Assembly: GCF_018732085.1 (NCBI RefSeq) | Contig: NZ_CP076103.1 | Location: forward strand, 3,782,001 to 3,846,000 | DNA length: 64,000 bases | From: Lysobacter capsici | GTDB taxonomy: Bacteria > Pseudomonadota > Gammaproteobacteria > Xanthomonadales > Xanthomonadaceae | Direction of reading: 5' to 3' | Shown: positions 1 through 9,871 of the stretch, piece after piece | How the letters are laid out: each line of letters opens with the position of its first letter | Numbering within the stretch: position 1 is the stretch's first letter | The notes under the pieces: model-generated | Database searches by the model: none | What the model was told of the DNA's origin: nothing | What the model saw: the letters and a program-made list of their open reading frames with translations, nothing else | Translations under genes and position numbers: made by a program

Positions 1-248
1 AGGGGTTGGGCTCGGCGGTCGGGATGGGCGAGGCGGCGGCTGGGGCGTTGCGGCTTGCGGTCGGGGTCGATCGGGCGGAGGACCGAGCGCAACGGGTTGC
101 GTCCCGGGCATTTGGCTTTGCGCGCAAGGCTTTTTGCTTTGCGATCGGGGCTGCGCGGGACGCCGCCGAGGCCCAACGGCTCACGGGTGGGGCTCGGCGG
201 GCCGCCGTCGCCCCGCCCTGCCCGGCGGGTGAGCCGGGGCGATGCGCG
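1..248. other. Window edge without a recognisable gene
   Basis: No convincing coding sequence is seen. Long open frames exist on both strands, but they are Arg/Ala/Gly-rich readings of GC-rich DNA without a recognisable domain. The stretch lies downstream of the small minus-strand gene that ends at 249. Confidence 0.4.
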
Positions 249-533
249 TCAGTGCAGGCGCGGCCCAGGCGACGGCCCGTGCGAGTCGCCGCCGCCGGGT
301 GTCCGCACGCAGGCGTCCACGACCGGCGCCAGACGTTGGGCCAGGGCCTGGAAGATGTCGCGGAGCAGCTGGTGGTTGGAACTGGCGGGATAGCCGATGG
401 CGGCCAGCACGTCGGGCTGCAAGGTGCGCACGATGCCGTGCAGTTCCTGGTGGAAGGCCGACAGCGCCTTGAAGGCGTCGGCGGGCATCACCACCCCGTC
501 TTGCGGGGGTGTGGGGTCGGGTTTTCGGGGCAT
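249..533 (-). CDS. Small XAC0095-like hypothetical protein
   Basis: A 94-residue soluble protein starting MPRKPDPTPPQDG. Residues ~14-45 (VVMPADAFKALSAFHQELHG and following) resemble the short XAC0095-type proteins of Xanthomonadaceae, which have a 'xxLPxxAxxAL..L...L' helix pattern; this is recognition from memory and tentative. No signal peptide, membrane segment or catalytic motif is visible. I chose the internal ATG at 533 because it is preceded by AAAGGAG nine or so bases upstream; the same frame is open to 614, but the extra residues are Arg-rich and have no ribosome binding site. The function is unknown. It seems to be transcribed alone. Confidence 0.5.
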   Translation of the reverse strand: MPRKPDPTPPQDGVVMPADAFKALSAFHQELHGIVRTLQPDVLAAIGYPASSNHQLLRDIFQALAQRLAPVVDACVRTPGGGDSHGPSPGPRLH

Positions 534-704
534 ACGCGGCACTCCTTTCCTGCGATGGGGAACCCGCGCGGCGCGATATGCGACCGGCGGGTGTCGGGAG
601 GTTCGAAACCGCACATAACCGGCGGGCGTATTCCCCTTGCGGGTGTTGTATTAGCCGCCCTCCCGACGCAGGTGAACGCGTCGCCATGCCTAACCATCAG
701 ACAT

Positions 705-732
705 GAAAAACCCACCATTAACGAAGGTGGGA
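705..732 (-). terminator. Rho-independent terminator of the lipoprotein pair
   Basis: A 6-bp stem, CCCACC/GGTGGG (711-716 with 726-731), around a 9-base loop is followed on the minus strand by a T run (706-710 read as T5). It lies downstream of the gene ending at 983, with the repeat element at 860-978 in between. Confidence 0.55.
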
Positions 733-859
733 ACCGTTATGTGTGCGGGAGTTTCGACGCTCCTTGATTGCGACTTTGCGCAGGCTGCCAGCGACTGTAA
801 ATCAGACAAGTCTTAGTCGATGTTCGTGGGTGGGCGGTGTCGCAAACGTGGCGCTCGGC

Positions 860-978
860 GCGATCTGGAAGGTTCGCGGTCGCGACTTGCGGCGCTCCTA
901 CAGGGCGAGACGCACATGCGTGCGATCTGGAGGGTTCGCGGCCGCGACTTACGGCGCGCCTACAGGGGGAGACGCACA
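860..978. repeat. Two tandem 62-bp REP-like units
   Basis: Two near-identical units, starting GCGATCTGGAAGG at 860 and GCGATCTGGAGGG at 922, are spaced 62 bp apart. Each carries the core CGCGACTTGCGGCGCTCCTA (the second with a few changes) and ends GAGACGCACA. The core is the same REP family seen at 2596, 37022, 42025 and 42206. It lies between a terminator and the end of the 983 gene and does not look coding. Confidence 0.75.
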
Positions 979-982
979 GAAG

Positions 983-1342
983 TCAAACCAGCTTGATCTT
1001 GTCCAGCACCTTGTCGACCAGCCCCAGGAACTTGCTGACCGCTTTGATCACCGCGGTGATCTTGTTCGCGGTCGCGATGGCCGATTCGAGGTCGCTGGTC
1101 GCCGCGATCACGCTGCCCACTTCGGTGTCGATCTGGGCGCTGGTTTGCTTGAACAGCAGGCTGCCGCAGATCATCACGCGGAAGTTGATCTCGTGCATTT
1201 CGCGAACCAGGGCATCGGCTTCGTCCGCCGACTGCACCGTACCCAGACGATCCATCAGCGCTTCTTGTTGCGCGATCAGCGCCTTGTGCAGGCCCTTTAC
1301 GCCGGTGTTGATCTGGGGCGCGGTCGTTGCGGGGTTGTTCAT
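983..1342 (-). CDS. Hypothetical 119-residue helical protein
   Basis: The predicted protein is Ala/Ile/Lys-rich and mostly helical, with no signal peptide and no known motif. Residues ~75-119 form an amphipathic stretch (KITAVIKAVSKFLGLVDKVL) that could bind a membrane or a partner. The start codon overlaps the stop of the upstream lipoprotein gene (ATGA at 1339-1342), so the two are almost certainly co-translated and probably work together. I do not recognise the family. Confidence 0.6.
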   Translation of the reverse strand: MNNPATTAPQINTGVKGLHKALIAQQEALMDRLGTVQSADEADALVREMHEINFRVMICGSLLFKQTSAQIDTEVGSVIAATSDLESAIATANKITAVIKAVSKFLGLVDKVLDKIKLV

Positions 1343-2277
1343 TGCGATGCTCCGTCATGCTTGGCCGCTTCTTCGCTGCGGGCTTGTTCGATCTGTTTTT
1401 GCCGATCGGCCCAGCGTGCGTGCTCCGCCTGCAAGATGCCCAGCAGATCGCGCGCCCCGTTGGCGCGCCCGGCCGCCAGCTCCGCGTGCGCGTCGGCCAG
1501 CAGGCCGAGGGATCGACGCAGCGACACCAGCGACAGATCGCGCGCATCGCGCTGATCGAGCGTGGCGACGTAACTCAGGCTGATCGCGCGTTTGTCGGCC
1601 TCGCTCTTGGCGCGCAGGAACGCCACCGACTTGCCGGCCAGGACCACCTGCCAGGAGCTTCGCACCGTGCCGCGAATGGCGTCGTCCTTGTTTTCGCCGA
1701 TGGCGGCCATCATGGTCTTGAACACGGCCTGGACGCCGGGATCGGCCTTGCGGATGGCCGCCATCGCGTCGCGCTCGGTCTTGATCTGCACCAGCAGGCC
1801 GCCGAGCGTCGAGAAGCCCGCCGCGACGCCGCTGGGCAGTTGCTCGTCGCTCACGGTGCCGATCGCTTCCCCGAGGCCGACGAGTTCGTCTTCCACGCCC
1901 GCCCGGATCTTCGGGTCCAGCAGGGCCTGAAGCGACTGTGCGTACGTGTCCATGAGCCCGAAGGCGCGATGCCATTTCTCGACGTCTTCCGGCGCCAGCA
2001 CGGTGATGAACTGGGTTTCGTTGATCGACGGCTGCAGCACCACCCGGTCGATCTGCCGTTCGCGCAGGAACGAATTGATCTCCACGAACGCTTGCGTGGT
2101 TTGTTGATCGGCGACCACCACGCCTTGGCGGAACTGCGGGATCTGGTCGACCTTCGGCGCCGTGGCGCATCCGGCCAGCGCCAACAGCGCTATTGCGAGG
2201 CAGGCCATGCCGCCTCGGCGGATGCCCGTGTCGGAGCGCCGTGTTTTTGCTTCACGAGATCGAAAGGCTGGCTGCAT
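1339..2277 (-). CDS. Hypothetical lipoprotein
   Basis: A 312-residue protein with an Arg-rich N-terminus, a hydrophobic stretch (MACLAIALLALAGC, residues ~24-37) and a lipobox (LALAGC), so it should be exported and lipid-anchored at Cys37. The mature part is largely helical, with no enzymatic motif I can name. The start at 2277 has GGGGG seven bases upstream; a start at residue 24 would leave almost no positively charged n-region. It overlaps the following 119-residue gene by four bases and forms a two-gene operon ended by the terminator at 705-732. The function is unknown. Confidence 0.65.
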   Translation of the reverse strand: MQPAFRSREAKTRRSDTGIRRGGMACLAIALLALAGCATAPKVDQIPQFRQGVVVADQQTTQAFVEINSFLRERQIDRVVLQPSINETQFITVLAPEDVEKWHRAFGLMDTYAQSLQALLDPKIRAGVEDELVGLGEAIGTVSDEQLPSGVAAGFSTLGGLLVQIKTERDAMAAIRKADPGVQAVFKTMMAAIGENKDDAIRGTVRSSWQVVLAGKSVAFLRAKSEADKRAISLSYVATLDQRDARDLSLVSLRRSLGLLADAHAELAAGRANGARDLLGILQAEHARWADRQKQIEQARSEEAAKHDGASQ

Positions 2278-2858
2278 GTCGTGCCCCCAACGAGTGATAA
2301 AGCCGACCGGGGATTCTCACCGTGCAGGCGCGGATGCCGCACCCCGGCGGGGCTCCGATAGCGCCTTTAATGACGTAACGCGCGAACGATCGCCATGAGG
2401 ACAGCCGTCCTGGGGTGAAGTCGCTGACGCCGACGAACGGTGGATTCGACGGAGCGTTTCGATGCATGACGTGTCGCAGGCGGTGCCTGCTTGTTGGAAA
2501 TACGGCCGACGGCTGTCGGTCGGTCGCGTGTTGTTCGACAGGTATAGCCGTTGGTAAGCGCTTGCCTGCGGCATACGGCGCGAACGGGAGGGAGTGCGGT
2601 CGCGGCTTGCGCCGCTCCTACAGGGAGATACGCACATTCGCGGCAAGCTCCCTGTAGGAGCGGCGCAAGCCGCGACCGCGTGACCTCGCATACGACGCAA
2701 GCTGGAGGCGAAAGCGGAACCCGAGGCCATCGCGGCTCGACACGGAGTCGCGGTATCCCTGTCTTCGCCGCAATAGCACCAGGGGGCGATGCCGCAGGTT
2801 ACAAGGCGAACGTCGCGGGGAGAAACCGCTCAGGCTGGATCAGACCCGCTCGTCGTTC
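2278..2858. other. Gene-free interval with REP hairpin
   Basis: This 581-bp stretch separates the lipoprotein gene start from the end of proA. It holds the perfect 32-bp inverted REP pair at 2596-2679. The open frames that cross it have no recognisable domain. Promoters for the lipoprotein gene should lie near 2280-2350, but I could not pick convincing boxes. Confidence 0.5.
2596..2679. repeat. REP pair with perfect 32-bp inverted arms
   Basis: The arm at 2596-2627 (GCGGTCGCGGCTTGCGCCGC and 12 more bases) is exactly reverse-complementary to 2648-2679, with a 20-bp spacer. In RNA this would make a very stable hairpin just past the 3' end of proA, where it could protect or terminate the arginine/proline transcript. 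The same core recurs at 860, 37022, 42025 and 42206. Confidence 0.8.
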
Positions 2859-4141
<1,283 letters not shown>

Positions 4142-4145
<4 letters not shown>

Positions 4146-5398
4146 TGCGACAGCTCCGGTGACGGTGCGACCGGCGCATCGGATGCGTCGTCGTCGAAGG
4201 GTTGGGTCGGTCCGGGCGAAGCCGCCGTCGTGTCTGCGCGTTCGAGCAGCACCAGATCGTCGCGATGCACCAGCGATTCGCCGTAGCGGAATCCGATCAG
4301 CGCTTCGATATCGCGACTGTGGCGGCCCTTGAGCCGGCCGACCTCGACCGAGTTGTATTGCACCAGGCCGCGCGCCAGTACCGCGCTGCCCTCGCCCGCC
4401 GCGCGCAGTTCAACCACGTCGCCGCGGCGGAACTCGCCTTCGACCGCGACCACGCCGCCCGGCAGCAGCGAGGCGCCGCGCTCGTGCAGCGCGGCGATCG
4501 CGCCGGCGTCGATGCGCAGGCAGCCGTTGGCCGGCGCATGCCGCAGCCATTGCTTGCGCGCGCGCAGGCGATCGGTACGCGCGGCGACCAATGTTCCGTG
4601 CAGGCGGCCTTCGCTGAGCGCGGCCACCACCTGCGCATCGCGGCCGCAGAACAAGGCGGTGGCGACGCCGGCGGTCGCGGCTTTCGCCGCGGCTTCGAGT
4701 TTGGTGCGCATGCCGCCGGTGCCGAGCGCGCCGGCGCCGCCGCTGGCGGCGAGCAGCAACTCGGGCGTGACCGCGGCGACCTGCGAGATCGGCCGCGCAG
4801 TGGGATCGCGCTGCGGATGGCCGCTGTAAAGGCCGCCAATGTCGGTCGCGATCAGCAGCAGATCGGCGTCGACCAGCGACGCCACCGCTGCGGCGAGGTT
4901 GTCGTTGTCGCCGAGCTTGAGCTCATCGACCGCGACGGTGTCGTTTTCGTTGATGACCGGCAGCGCGCCCAGCCGCAACAGCTCGCGCAGCGAGGCGCGC
5001 GCATTGAGATAACGGCGGCGGTTGCGCAGATCGTCGTGGGTCAGCAGCACCTGCGCGACCGGCACCGGCGACAGGCCCTGCCAGAACGCGATCAGCGACG
5101 CCTGACCGAGCGAGGCCAGCGCCTGCCGCAGCACGATGCCGTTGCCGCCGGCCTCGATGCGGCTGCGTCCGGCGGCGACCGCGCCGGACGACACCAGCAC
5201 CACTTCGCGCTGCTGCGCGCGCGCGTCGGCGATGAAGCGCGCCAGCCCGGCGGCATACCGCGGATCGAGGCCGCCGCCGCTCTGGTCGGCGAACCCCGCG
5301 AGCAGACTGCTGCCGACCTTGAGCACGGCGCGGCGCCACGCGGGCAACGGTTGCGCCGGAAAATCGTCTGCCGCGCCATGCATCTCGGCGCCTGTCAT
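4142..5398 (-). CDS. proB: Glutamate 5-kinase
   Basis: Phosphorylates glutamate to gamma-glutamyl phosphate, the first and normally proline-inhibited step of proline synthesis. The 418 residues contain an amino-acid-kinase domain ([10 protein letters not shown] near residue 27, VSSGAVAAG near 70, [19 protein letters not shown] near 155, [10 protein letters not shown] near 230) followed by a C-terminal PUA-like domain (about 290-390) as in long-form ProB. The C-terminus ends in a Pro/Asp/Ala tail of about 30 residues without obvious function. ATGA overlaps link it both to argH upstream (5395-5398) and to proA downstream, a strong sign of a translationally coupled argH-proB-proA segment. Confidence 0.96.
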
Positions 5399-6684
5399 GT
5401 CAGGTCCTGCCAGCGTCGTTGCAACTCATCCAGGCGCAAATCGGCGGCCGCTCCGGGCGACACGCGCGCGGCCAGGCTGGCTTCGGGATCGCCTTGCGCC
5501 CAGCGCGCCGGATCGGCGGCCTGCTTGTAGGCCTCGCGGAACGGCAGGCCCTGACGCGCGAGGTCGACGGCGAGATCGGTCGAGTACATCGACGGATCGA
5601 GCGCGGCGCGCAGTTTCTCCGGTTTCCATTCCAGGTTGCGCAGCAGGTCCGGCAGCAGTTCCAGCGCGCCCAGCCCGCGGCCGAAAGCGTGGAAGATCGC
5701 ACCCTTGGAGAATTGCAGGTCGCGGTGATAACCCGACGGCAACGACAGCAGGTGCTCGATCTCGCTGCGGCCGGCGGCAATGCTGGCGTAACTGGCGCGC
5801 ATCAGCTCGATCACGTCGGGATTGCGCTTGTTCGGCATGATCGAGCTGCCGGTGGTGTACTCGGCCGGCAAGGCGACGAAGCCGAACTCGGCGCTGGTGA
5901 ACAGGCTCAGGTCCCAGGCCAGCCGGCGCAGGTCGAGCACCGCGGTCGACAGCGCATCGATCGCGCCGAGTTCGAACTTGCCGCGCGACAACTGCGCATA
6001 GGCCGCCGACACCTGCATGCGGCCGAAGCCGAGCGCGGCGGTGGTGTGATCGCGCGCCAACGGCAGGTTGACGCCGTAACCGGCGGCGCTGCCGAGCGGA
6101 TTGGCGTCGACCCAGTCCAGCGTTTGACGCGCGCGCACCGCGTTGTCGATGAAGCCCTCGGCCCAGGCCGCCCACCACATGCCGGCGCTGGACACGACCG
6201 CGCGCTGCAGGTGGGTGTAACCCGGCATCGGCAGCGCGCGTTCGGCGTCGGCGCGTGCGAGGGCGACTTGCGCGGTTTCGCGGCACAGCGCGTGCAGCTT
6301 GCCCAGGCGATCTTTCAGCCACAGACGCGTGGCGACCAGGATCTGATCGTTGCGGCTGCGGCCGGTGTGGATCTTGCGGCCGGCGTCGCCCAGGCGTTCG
6401 ATCAATCGGCCTTCGATCGCCGAATGGCCGTCTTCGAAGCGCTCATCGAGCACGAAGCGGCCTGCGCTGAAATCGTCGGCCAACACGTCCAGTTCGCGCG
6501 ACAGGCCGTCGAGCTCTTCGCTGGTCAGGATGCCGATCTGCTGCAGGCCCTGCGCATGCGCGCGGCTGGCCTGGATGTCGAACACGAAGAACTCGCGGTC
6601 GAGAATCACGTCCTCGCCGGCGAGGAAATTCTGGATGCGCGCGTCGACCTTGACGCCGGGTTTTTGCCAAAGCAGATCGGACAT
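5395..6684 (-). CDS. argH: Argininosuccinate lyase
   Basis: Cleaves argininosuccinate to arginine and fumarate, the last step of arginine synthesis. The 429-residue protein carries TGRSRNDQ (~107), GYTHLQRA (~156) and the fumarase/aspartase-superfamily loop [12 protein letters not shown] (~279-290). It is somewhat shorter than the ~460 residues of the E. coli enzyme. I start at the ATG at 6684 ([10 protein letters not shown]), where homology begins; the frame is open further upstream but reads into the proS 3' end with Arg-rich sequence. It lies 20 bp downstream of proS and overlaps proB by four bases. Confidence 0.95.
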   Translation of the reverse strand: MSDLLWQKPGVKVDARIQNFLAGEDVILDREFFVFDIQASRAHAQGLQQIGILTSEELDGLSRELDVLADDFSAGRFVLDERFEDGHSAIEGRLIERLGDAGRKIHTGRSRNDQILVATRLWLKDRLGKLHALCRETAQVALARADAERALPMPGYTHLQRAVVSSAGMWWAAWAEGFIDNAVRARQTLDWVDANPLGSAAGYGVNLPLARDHTTAALGFGRMQVSAAYAQLSRGKFELGAIDALSTAVLDLRRLAWDLSLFTSAEFGFVALPAEYTTGSSIMPNKRNPDVIELMRASYASIAAGRSEIEHLLSLPSGYHRDLQFSKGAIFHAFGRGLGALELLPDLLRNLEWKPEKLRAALDPSMYSTDLAVDLARQGLPFREAYKQAADPARWAQGDPEASLAARVSPGAAADLRLDELQRRWQDLT

Positions 6685-6704
6685 GGGGAAGACTCGATAG
6701 GAAA

Positions 6705-8042
6705 TCAGGACAAGGGAGAAACGTGTGCGGCGATATACGCGATCGCATCGGCCGGCGACAGTTCCAGGCGTTCGCCGCCGGCGCGGCGCTTGAGTTCGAC
6801 CACGCCGCGGCTCAGGCCGCGCTTGCCGACCACGATCTGCCACGGCAGGCCGATCAGGTCCATGCGGGCGAACTTCACGCCGGCGCGTTCGTCGGTGTCG
6901 TCGTGGAGTGCATCCAGGCCGTGCGCTTGCAGCTTGGTTTGCAGATCGGTGCAGATTGGATCGATCGCCGCGTCGGTTGGATCGAGATTGACGATGCCGA
7001 CGTTGAACGGCGCGACCGTATCGGGCCAGACGATGCCGGCCTCATCATGGCTCGCCTCGATGATCGCACCAAGCAAGCGCGACACGCCGATGCCGTAGGA
7101 GCCGCCGTGGATCGGCCGCTCCTCGCCCTCGGGCGTGGTCACCAGCGCCTTCATCGGCGCGGAGTACTTGGTGCCGAAGTAGAACACCTGGCCGACTTCG
7201 ATGCCGCGGGTCTGCACGCGTTGTTCGGTCGGCACTTCGCGTTCGAAACGCGCGATGTCGTGGACGTCTTCGGTGGCGGCATACGGCGTGGTCCATTGCT
7301 GGACGATGCCGCTCAGGTCGCCGTCGTAATCGGTGTCGGCGGCGGGAATCGGCAGGTCGAGCACGGCGCGGTCGCAGTACACCGCCGATTCGCCGGTCTG
7401 GGCCAGCACCAGGAACTCGTGCGACAGGTCGCCGCCGATCGGGCCGGTTTCGGCGCGCATCGGGATCGCGCGGATGCCCATGCGCGCGAAGGTGCGCAGG
7501 TAGGCCACGAACATGCGCTGGTAGGAGCGACGCGCGGCGGCCTCGTCCAGGTCGAAGGAGTACGCGTCCTTCATCAGGAACTCGCGCCCGCGCATCACGC
7601 CGAAGCGCGGGCGCTGCTCGTCGCGGAACTTCCACTGCACGTGGTACAGGTTCATCGGCAGCGCGCGATACGACTTGACGTTGTTGCGGAAGATCGCGGT
7701 GATCATGTCCTCGTTGGTCGGCCCGTACAGCAGCTCGCGCTCGTGCCGGTCCTTGATCCGCAGCATTTCCGGGCCGTAGGCGTCGTAGCGGCCGCTTTCG
7801 CGCCACAGGTCGGCCAGTTGCAGGGTCGGCATCAGCAGTTCGAGCGCGCCGGCGCGGTTCATCTCGTCGCGCACGATCGCTTCGATCTTGCGCAGCACGC
7901 GCAGGCCGGCCGGCAGCCACGAGTAGATGCCGGCGGCTTCCTGGCGGATCAGTCCGGCGCGCAGCATCAGGCGATGCGAGGCGATCTGCGCGTCGGCGGG
8001 GTTTTCCTTCAACGTGGGCAACAGATAACGCGATAGACGCAT
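6705..8042 (-). CDS. proS: Prolyl-tRNA synthetase, short form without editing insert
   Basis: Charges tRNA-Pro. Class II synthetase motifs are visible: the motif-1 region ([20 protein letters not shown]), motif 2 ([20 protein letters not shown], ~137-156) and motif 3 ([14 protein letters not shown], ~315-328), with a C-terminal anticodon-binding domain. At 445 residues it is far shorter than the ~565-570-residue bacterial form, and motifs 2 and 3 are too close to hold the INS editing domain that removes Ala-tRNA-Pro. It therefore resembles the alphaproteobacterial/mitochondrial type. Its place between argC and argH, inside an amino-acid biosynthesis block, is unusual for the family as far as I recall. 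Confidence 0.93.
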   Translation of the reverse strand: MRLSRYLLPTLKENPADAQIASHRLMLRAGLIRQEAAGIYSWLPAGLRVLRKIEAIVRDEMNRAGALELLMPTLQLADLWRESGRYDAYGPEMLRIKDRHERELLYGPTNEDMITAIFRNNVKSYRALPMNLYHVQWKFRDEQRPRFGVMRGREFLMKDAYSFDLDEAAARRSYQRMFVAYLRTFARMGIRAIPMRAETGPIGGDLSHEFLVLAQTGESAVYCDRAVLDLPIPAADTDYDGDLSGIVQQWTTPYAATEDVHDIARFEREVPTEQRVQTRGIEVGQVFYFGTKYSAPMKALVTTPEGEERPIHGGSYGIGVSRLLGAIIEASHDEAGIVWPDTVAPFNVGIVNLDPTDAAIDPICTDLQTKLQAHGLDALHDDTDERAGVKFARMDLIGLPWQIVVGKRGLSRGVVELKRRAGGERLELSPADAIAYIAAHVSPLS

Positions 8043-8094
8043 GACGACTCCAAAACTTCAGACCAGCGATGCCCTACCCGATCGCCGCACCGCA

Positions 8095-8275
8095 GTTCCC
8101 CCCTTTGAAAAAGGGGGGTTAGGGGGGATTTGCTTTTGCTCTTCACGGCAACAGCAAAGGCAACAGCAAAAGCAAAAGCAAAAGCAAATCCCCCATGTCC
8201 GCTTCGCGGCCGTTCGCCCCCTTTGTCAAAGGGGGCAACAGCAAAGGGCAACAGCGAGGGGCAACAGCAAAAAAA
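8095..8275. repeat. Inverted C5TTT repeat pair around a GCAAAA tract
   Basis: Two copies of a palindromic intergenic element face each other. The left copy (TTCCCCCCTTTGAAAAAGG, then TTAGGGGGGATTTGC) runs from 8095 and the right copy (CAAATCCCCC to CCCCCTTTGTCAAAGGGGGC) ends near 8236. Between and after them are runs of GCAAAA/GGCAACA units. Another copy of the element stands at 37247-37290 and a diverged one near 19722. It sits between argC and proS, so either the operon is read through a strong hairpin or proS has its own promoter here. Confidence 0.75.
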
Positions 8276-8291
8276 CGAGAGCAAAAACGGC

Positions 8292-9254
8292 TTAGGCAGC
8301 CTCGATCTCAATACCTGCCAGCTCTTCAAACCCGAAGGCGAGGTTCAAATTCTGCAACGCCTGCGTCGCCGCGCCCTTGAGCAGATTGTCCAGCGTCGAC
8401 ACCACCACCACCCGGCGCCCGTCTTCCGACATCGTGAAGCCGCCGATGTCGACATGATGCTTGCCGGCGATCTTGCTGACCCACGGCGCTTCGTCCAGCA
8501 CCCGCACCATCGGTTCGCCGTCGTAATGGCGGTGATAGTGCTCGACCAGTTCCTCGCGGTCGAAACGCCGCGAAAGGTGAAGGTTGGAGGTGATCGTCAG
8601 CCCGCGGAAATGCGCGGCCACGTGCGGCATGAACTCGACCGGATGGCCCAGATGGCGGGTGACTTCGCGCTCGTGCATATGCCCGGTCAGCGCGTACGGC
8701 ATCAGGTTGTCGCGCAGTTTTTCGGGATCGTTCTTGTCCGACGGGCTGGTGCCCGCGCCCGAATAACCCGACACGCCGAAGCATTGCACCGGGCCTTCGA
8801 GCACGTTGAGCAGCGGCGCGATCGCCAGCTGCATCGCGCTGGCGTAGCAGCCCGGATTGCTGATCCGGCGCTGGCCGTGATAACCCGCGCGGGTCAGTTC
8901 CGGCAGGCCGTAGTACCAGTGGTCGTCGAAGCGGTAATCCGCCGACAGGTCGATGATGACCGGCTCGGCGCCGGCCGCATCGAACGCGGCCACGCAATCG
9001 GCGGCCTTGCCGTTGGGCAGCGCCAGCACCACCGCGTCGGCGCCCAGGCCCGGCAATTCCTCGTGGCTCGGCGAACCGTAAAGCAGCTCGGGATTCTTGG
9101 CCGCGTACTGCGGGATGTGATCGGCCAGCTTCTGCCCGGCCAGTTCGCGCGAGGACACGAACGCCAGCTCGAACTGCGGATGCGCGGCGATCAGGCGGAT
9201 CAGGTCGGCGCCGACGTGTCCGCGCGCGCCCACGATGCCTATGCTCTTAGCCAT
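8292..9254 (-). CDS. argC: N-acetyl-gamma-glutamyl-phosphate reductase
   Basis: Reduces N-acetylglutamyl phosphate to the semialdehyde, the third step of arginine synthesis. The 320 residues begin [20 protein letters not shown], a Rossmann NADP-binding motif, and carry the catalytic cysteine in [14 protein letters not shown] (near residue 137) and the [12 protein letters not shown] loop. The ATG at 9254 has GGAG nine bases upstream; an alternative ATG five codons earlier (9269) is possible. The start lies inside the end of the upstream GNAT gene, so translation is coupled. The hairpin-rich repeat at 8095-8275 follows. Confidence 0.94.
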   Translation of the reverse strand: MAKSIGIVGARGHVGADLIRLIAAHPQFELAFVSSRELAGQKLADHIPQYAAKNPELLYGSPSHEELPGLGADAVVLALPNGKAADCVAAFDAAGAEPVIIDLSADYRFDDHWYYGLPELTRAGYHGQRRISNPGCYASAMQLAIAPLLNVLEGPVQCFGVSGYSGAGTSPSDKNDPEKLRDNLMPYALTGHMHEREVTRHLGHPVEFMPHVAAHFRGLTITSNLHLSRRFDREELVEHYHRHYDGEPMVRVLDEAPWVSKIAGKHHVDIGGFTMSEDGRRVVVVSTLDNLLKGAATQALQNLNLAFGFEELAGIEIEAA

Positions 9255-9870
9255 CTTGTCCGGCTCCATGGTGTTGCAGCTTGTACTGAAGATTAAGCTT
9301 CACCGCCGGCCATTCGCCATCGATGATCGAAAACGCGACGGTGTCGCGCGCGCTGCCGTCGGCGTGGCGGCGGTGGTTGCGGATGATGCCGTCCTGCTTG
9401 GCGCCCAGGCGCGCGATCGCCGCGCGCGAAGCCAGGTTGAACCAGCTGGTTTCGAAGCCGACGCTGATGCAGCCCAGTTGCTCGAAGGCATGGGTCAGCA
9501 ACAGCAACTTGGCCTGAGTGTTGAGCCCGGTGCGCTGCACCCGCGACGCATAGAAGGTATAGCCGATCTGGACCCGCGGAACGCTCGCGTCCATGTCGTA
9601 GTAGCGGGTGCTGCCGACCACCTCGCCGTTCGCATCGAGCACCGCGAACGCCCAGGCGACGCCCTTGGCCTGCATCGTCAGCGCCGATTCGACATACGCG
9701 TCCACGCCGTCGGCGTCGGGCGCGTTGGTGTACCACAGCCGCGCGAGTGCGCCATCGGCCACCGCGGCACGCAGGCCGTCGGCGTGTGCGCGCGTCAACG
9801 GTTCCATCGCGACGTGTTCGCCGCGCAACCGCGGCTGCGCGTTCCAGGCGCTGCTGCCCTGCTCGCTCAT
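9247..9870 (-). CDS. GNAT-family N-acetyltransferase of the arginine cluster
   Basis: A 207-residue acetyltransferase of the RimJ/RimL type: [19 protein letters not shown] at the start of the fold, [20 protein letters not shown] across the central strands, and the acetyl-CoA region [18 protein letters not shown]. Its substrate is unknown. A gene of this type sits between argB and argC in xanthomonads (from memory), which suggests a role tied to acetylated arginine intermediates, but the fused GNAT domain of ArgB already explains acetylglutamate synthesis. It overlaps argC and begins one base after the argB stop at 9872-9874. Confidence 0.85.
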   Translation of the reverse strand: MSEQGSSAWNAQPRLRGEHVAMEPLTRAHADGLRAAVADGALARLWYTNAPDADGVDAYVESALTMQAKGVAWAFAVLDANGEVVGSTRYYDMDASVPRVQIGYTFYASRVQRTGLNTQAKLLLLTHAFEQLGCISVGFETSWFNLASRAAIARLGAKQDGIIRNHRRHADGSARDTVAFSIIDGEWPAVKLNLQYKLQHHGAGQDG

Positions 9871-9871
9871 C

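Noticed and set aside
6..767. 253-codon plus-strand frame at the window start
   Set aside because: It overlaps the supported small gene at 249-533 on the other strand, has no Shine-Dalgarno and no recognisable sequence.
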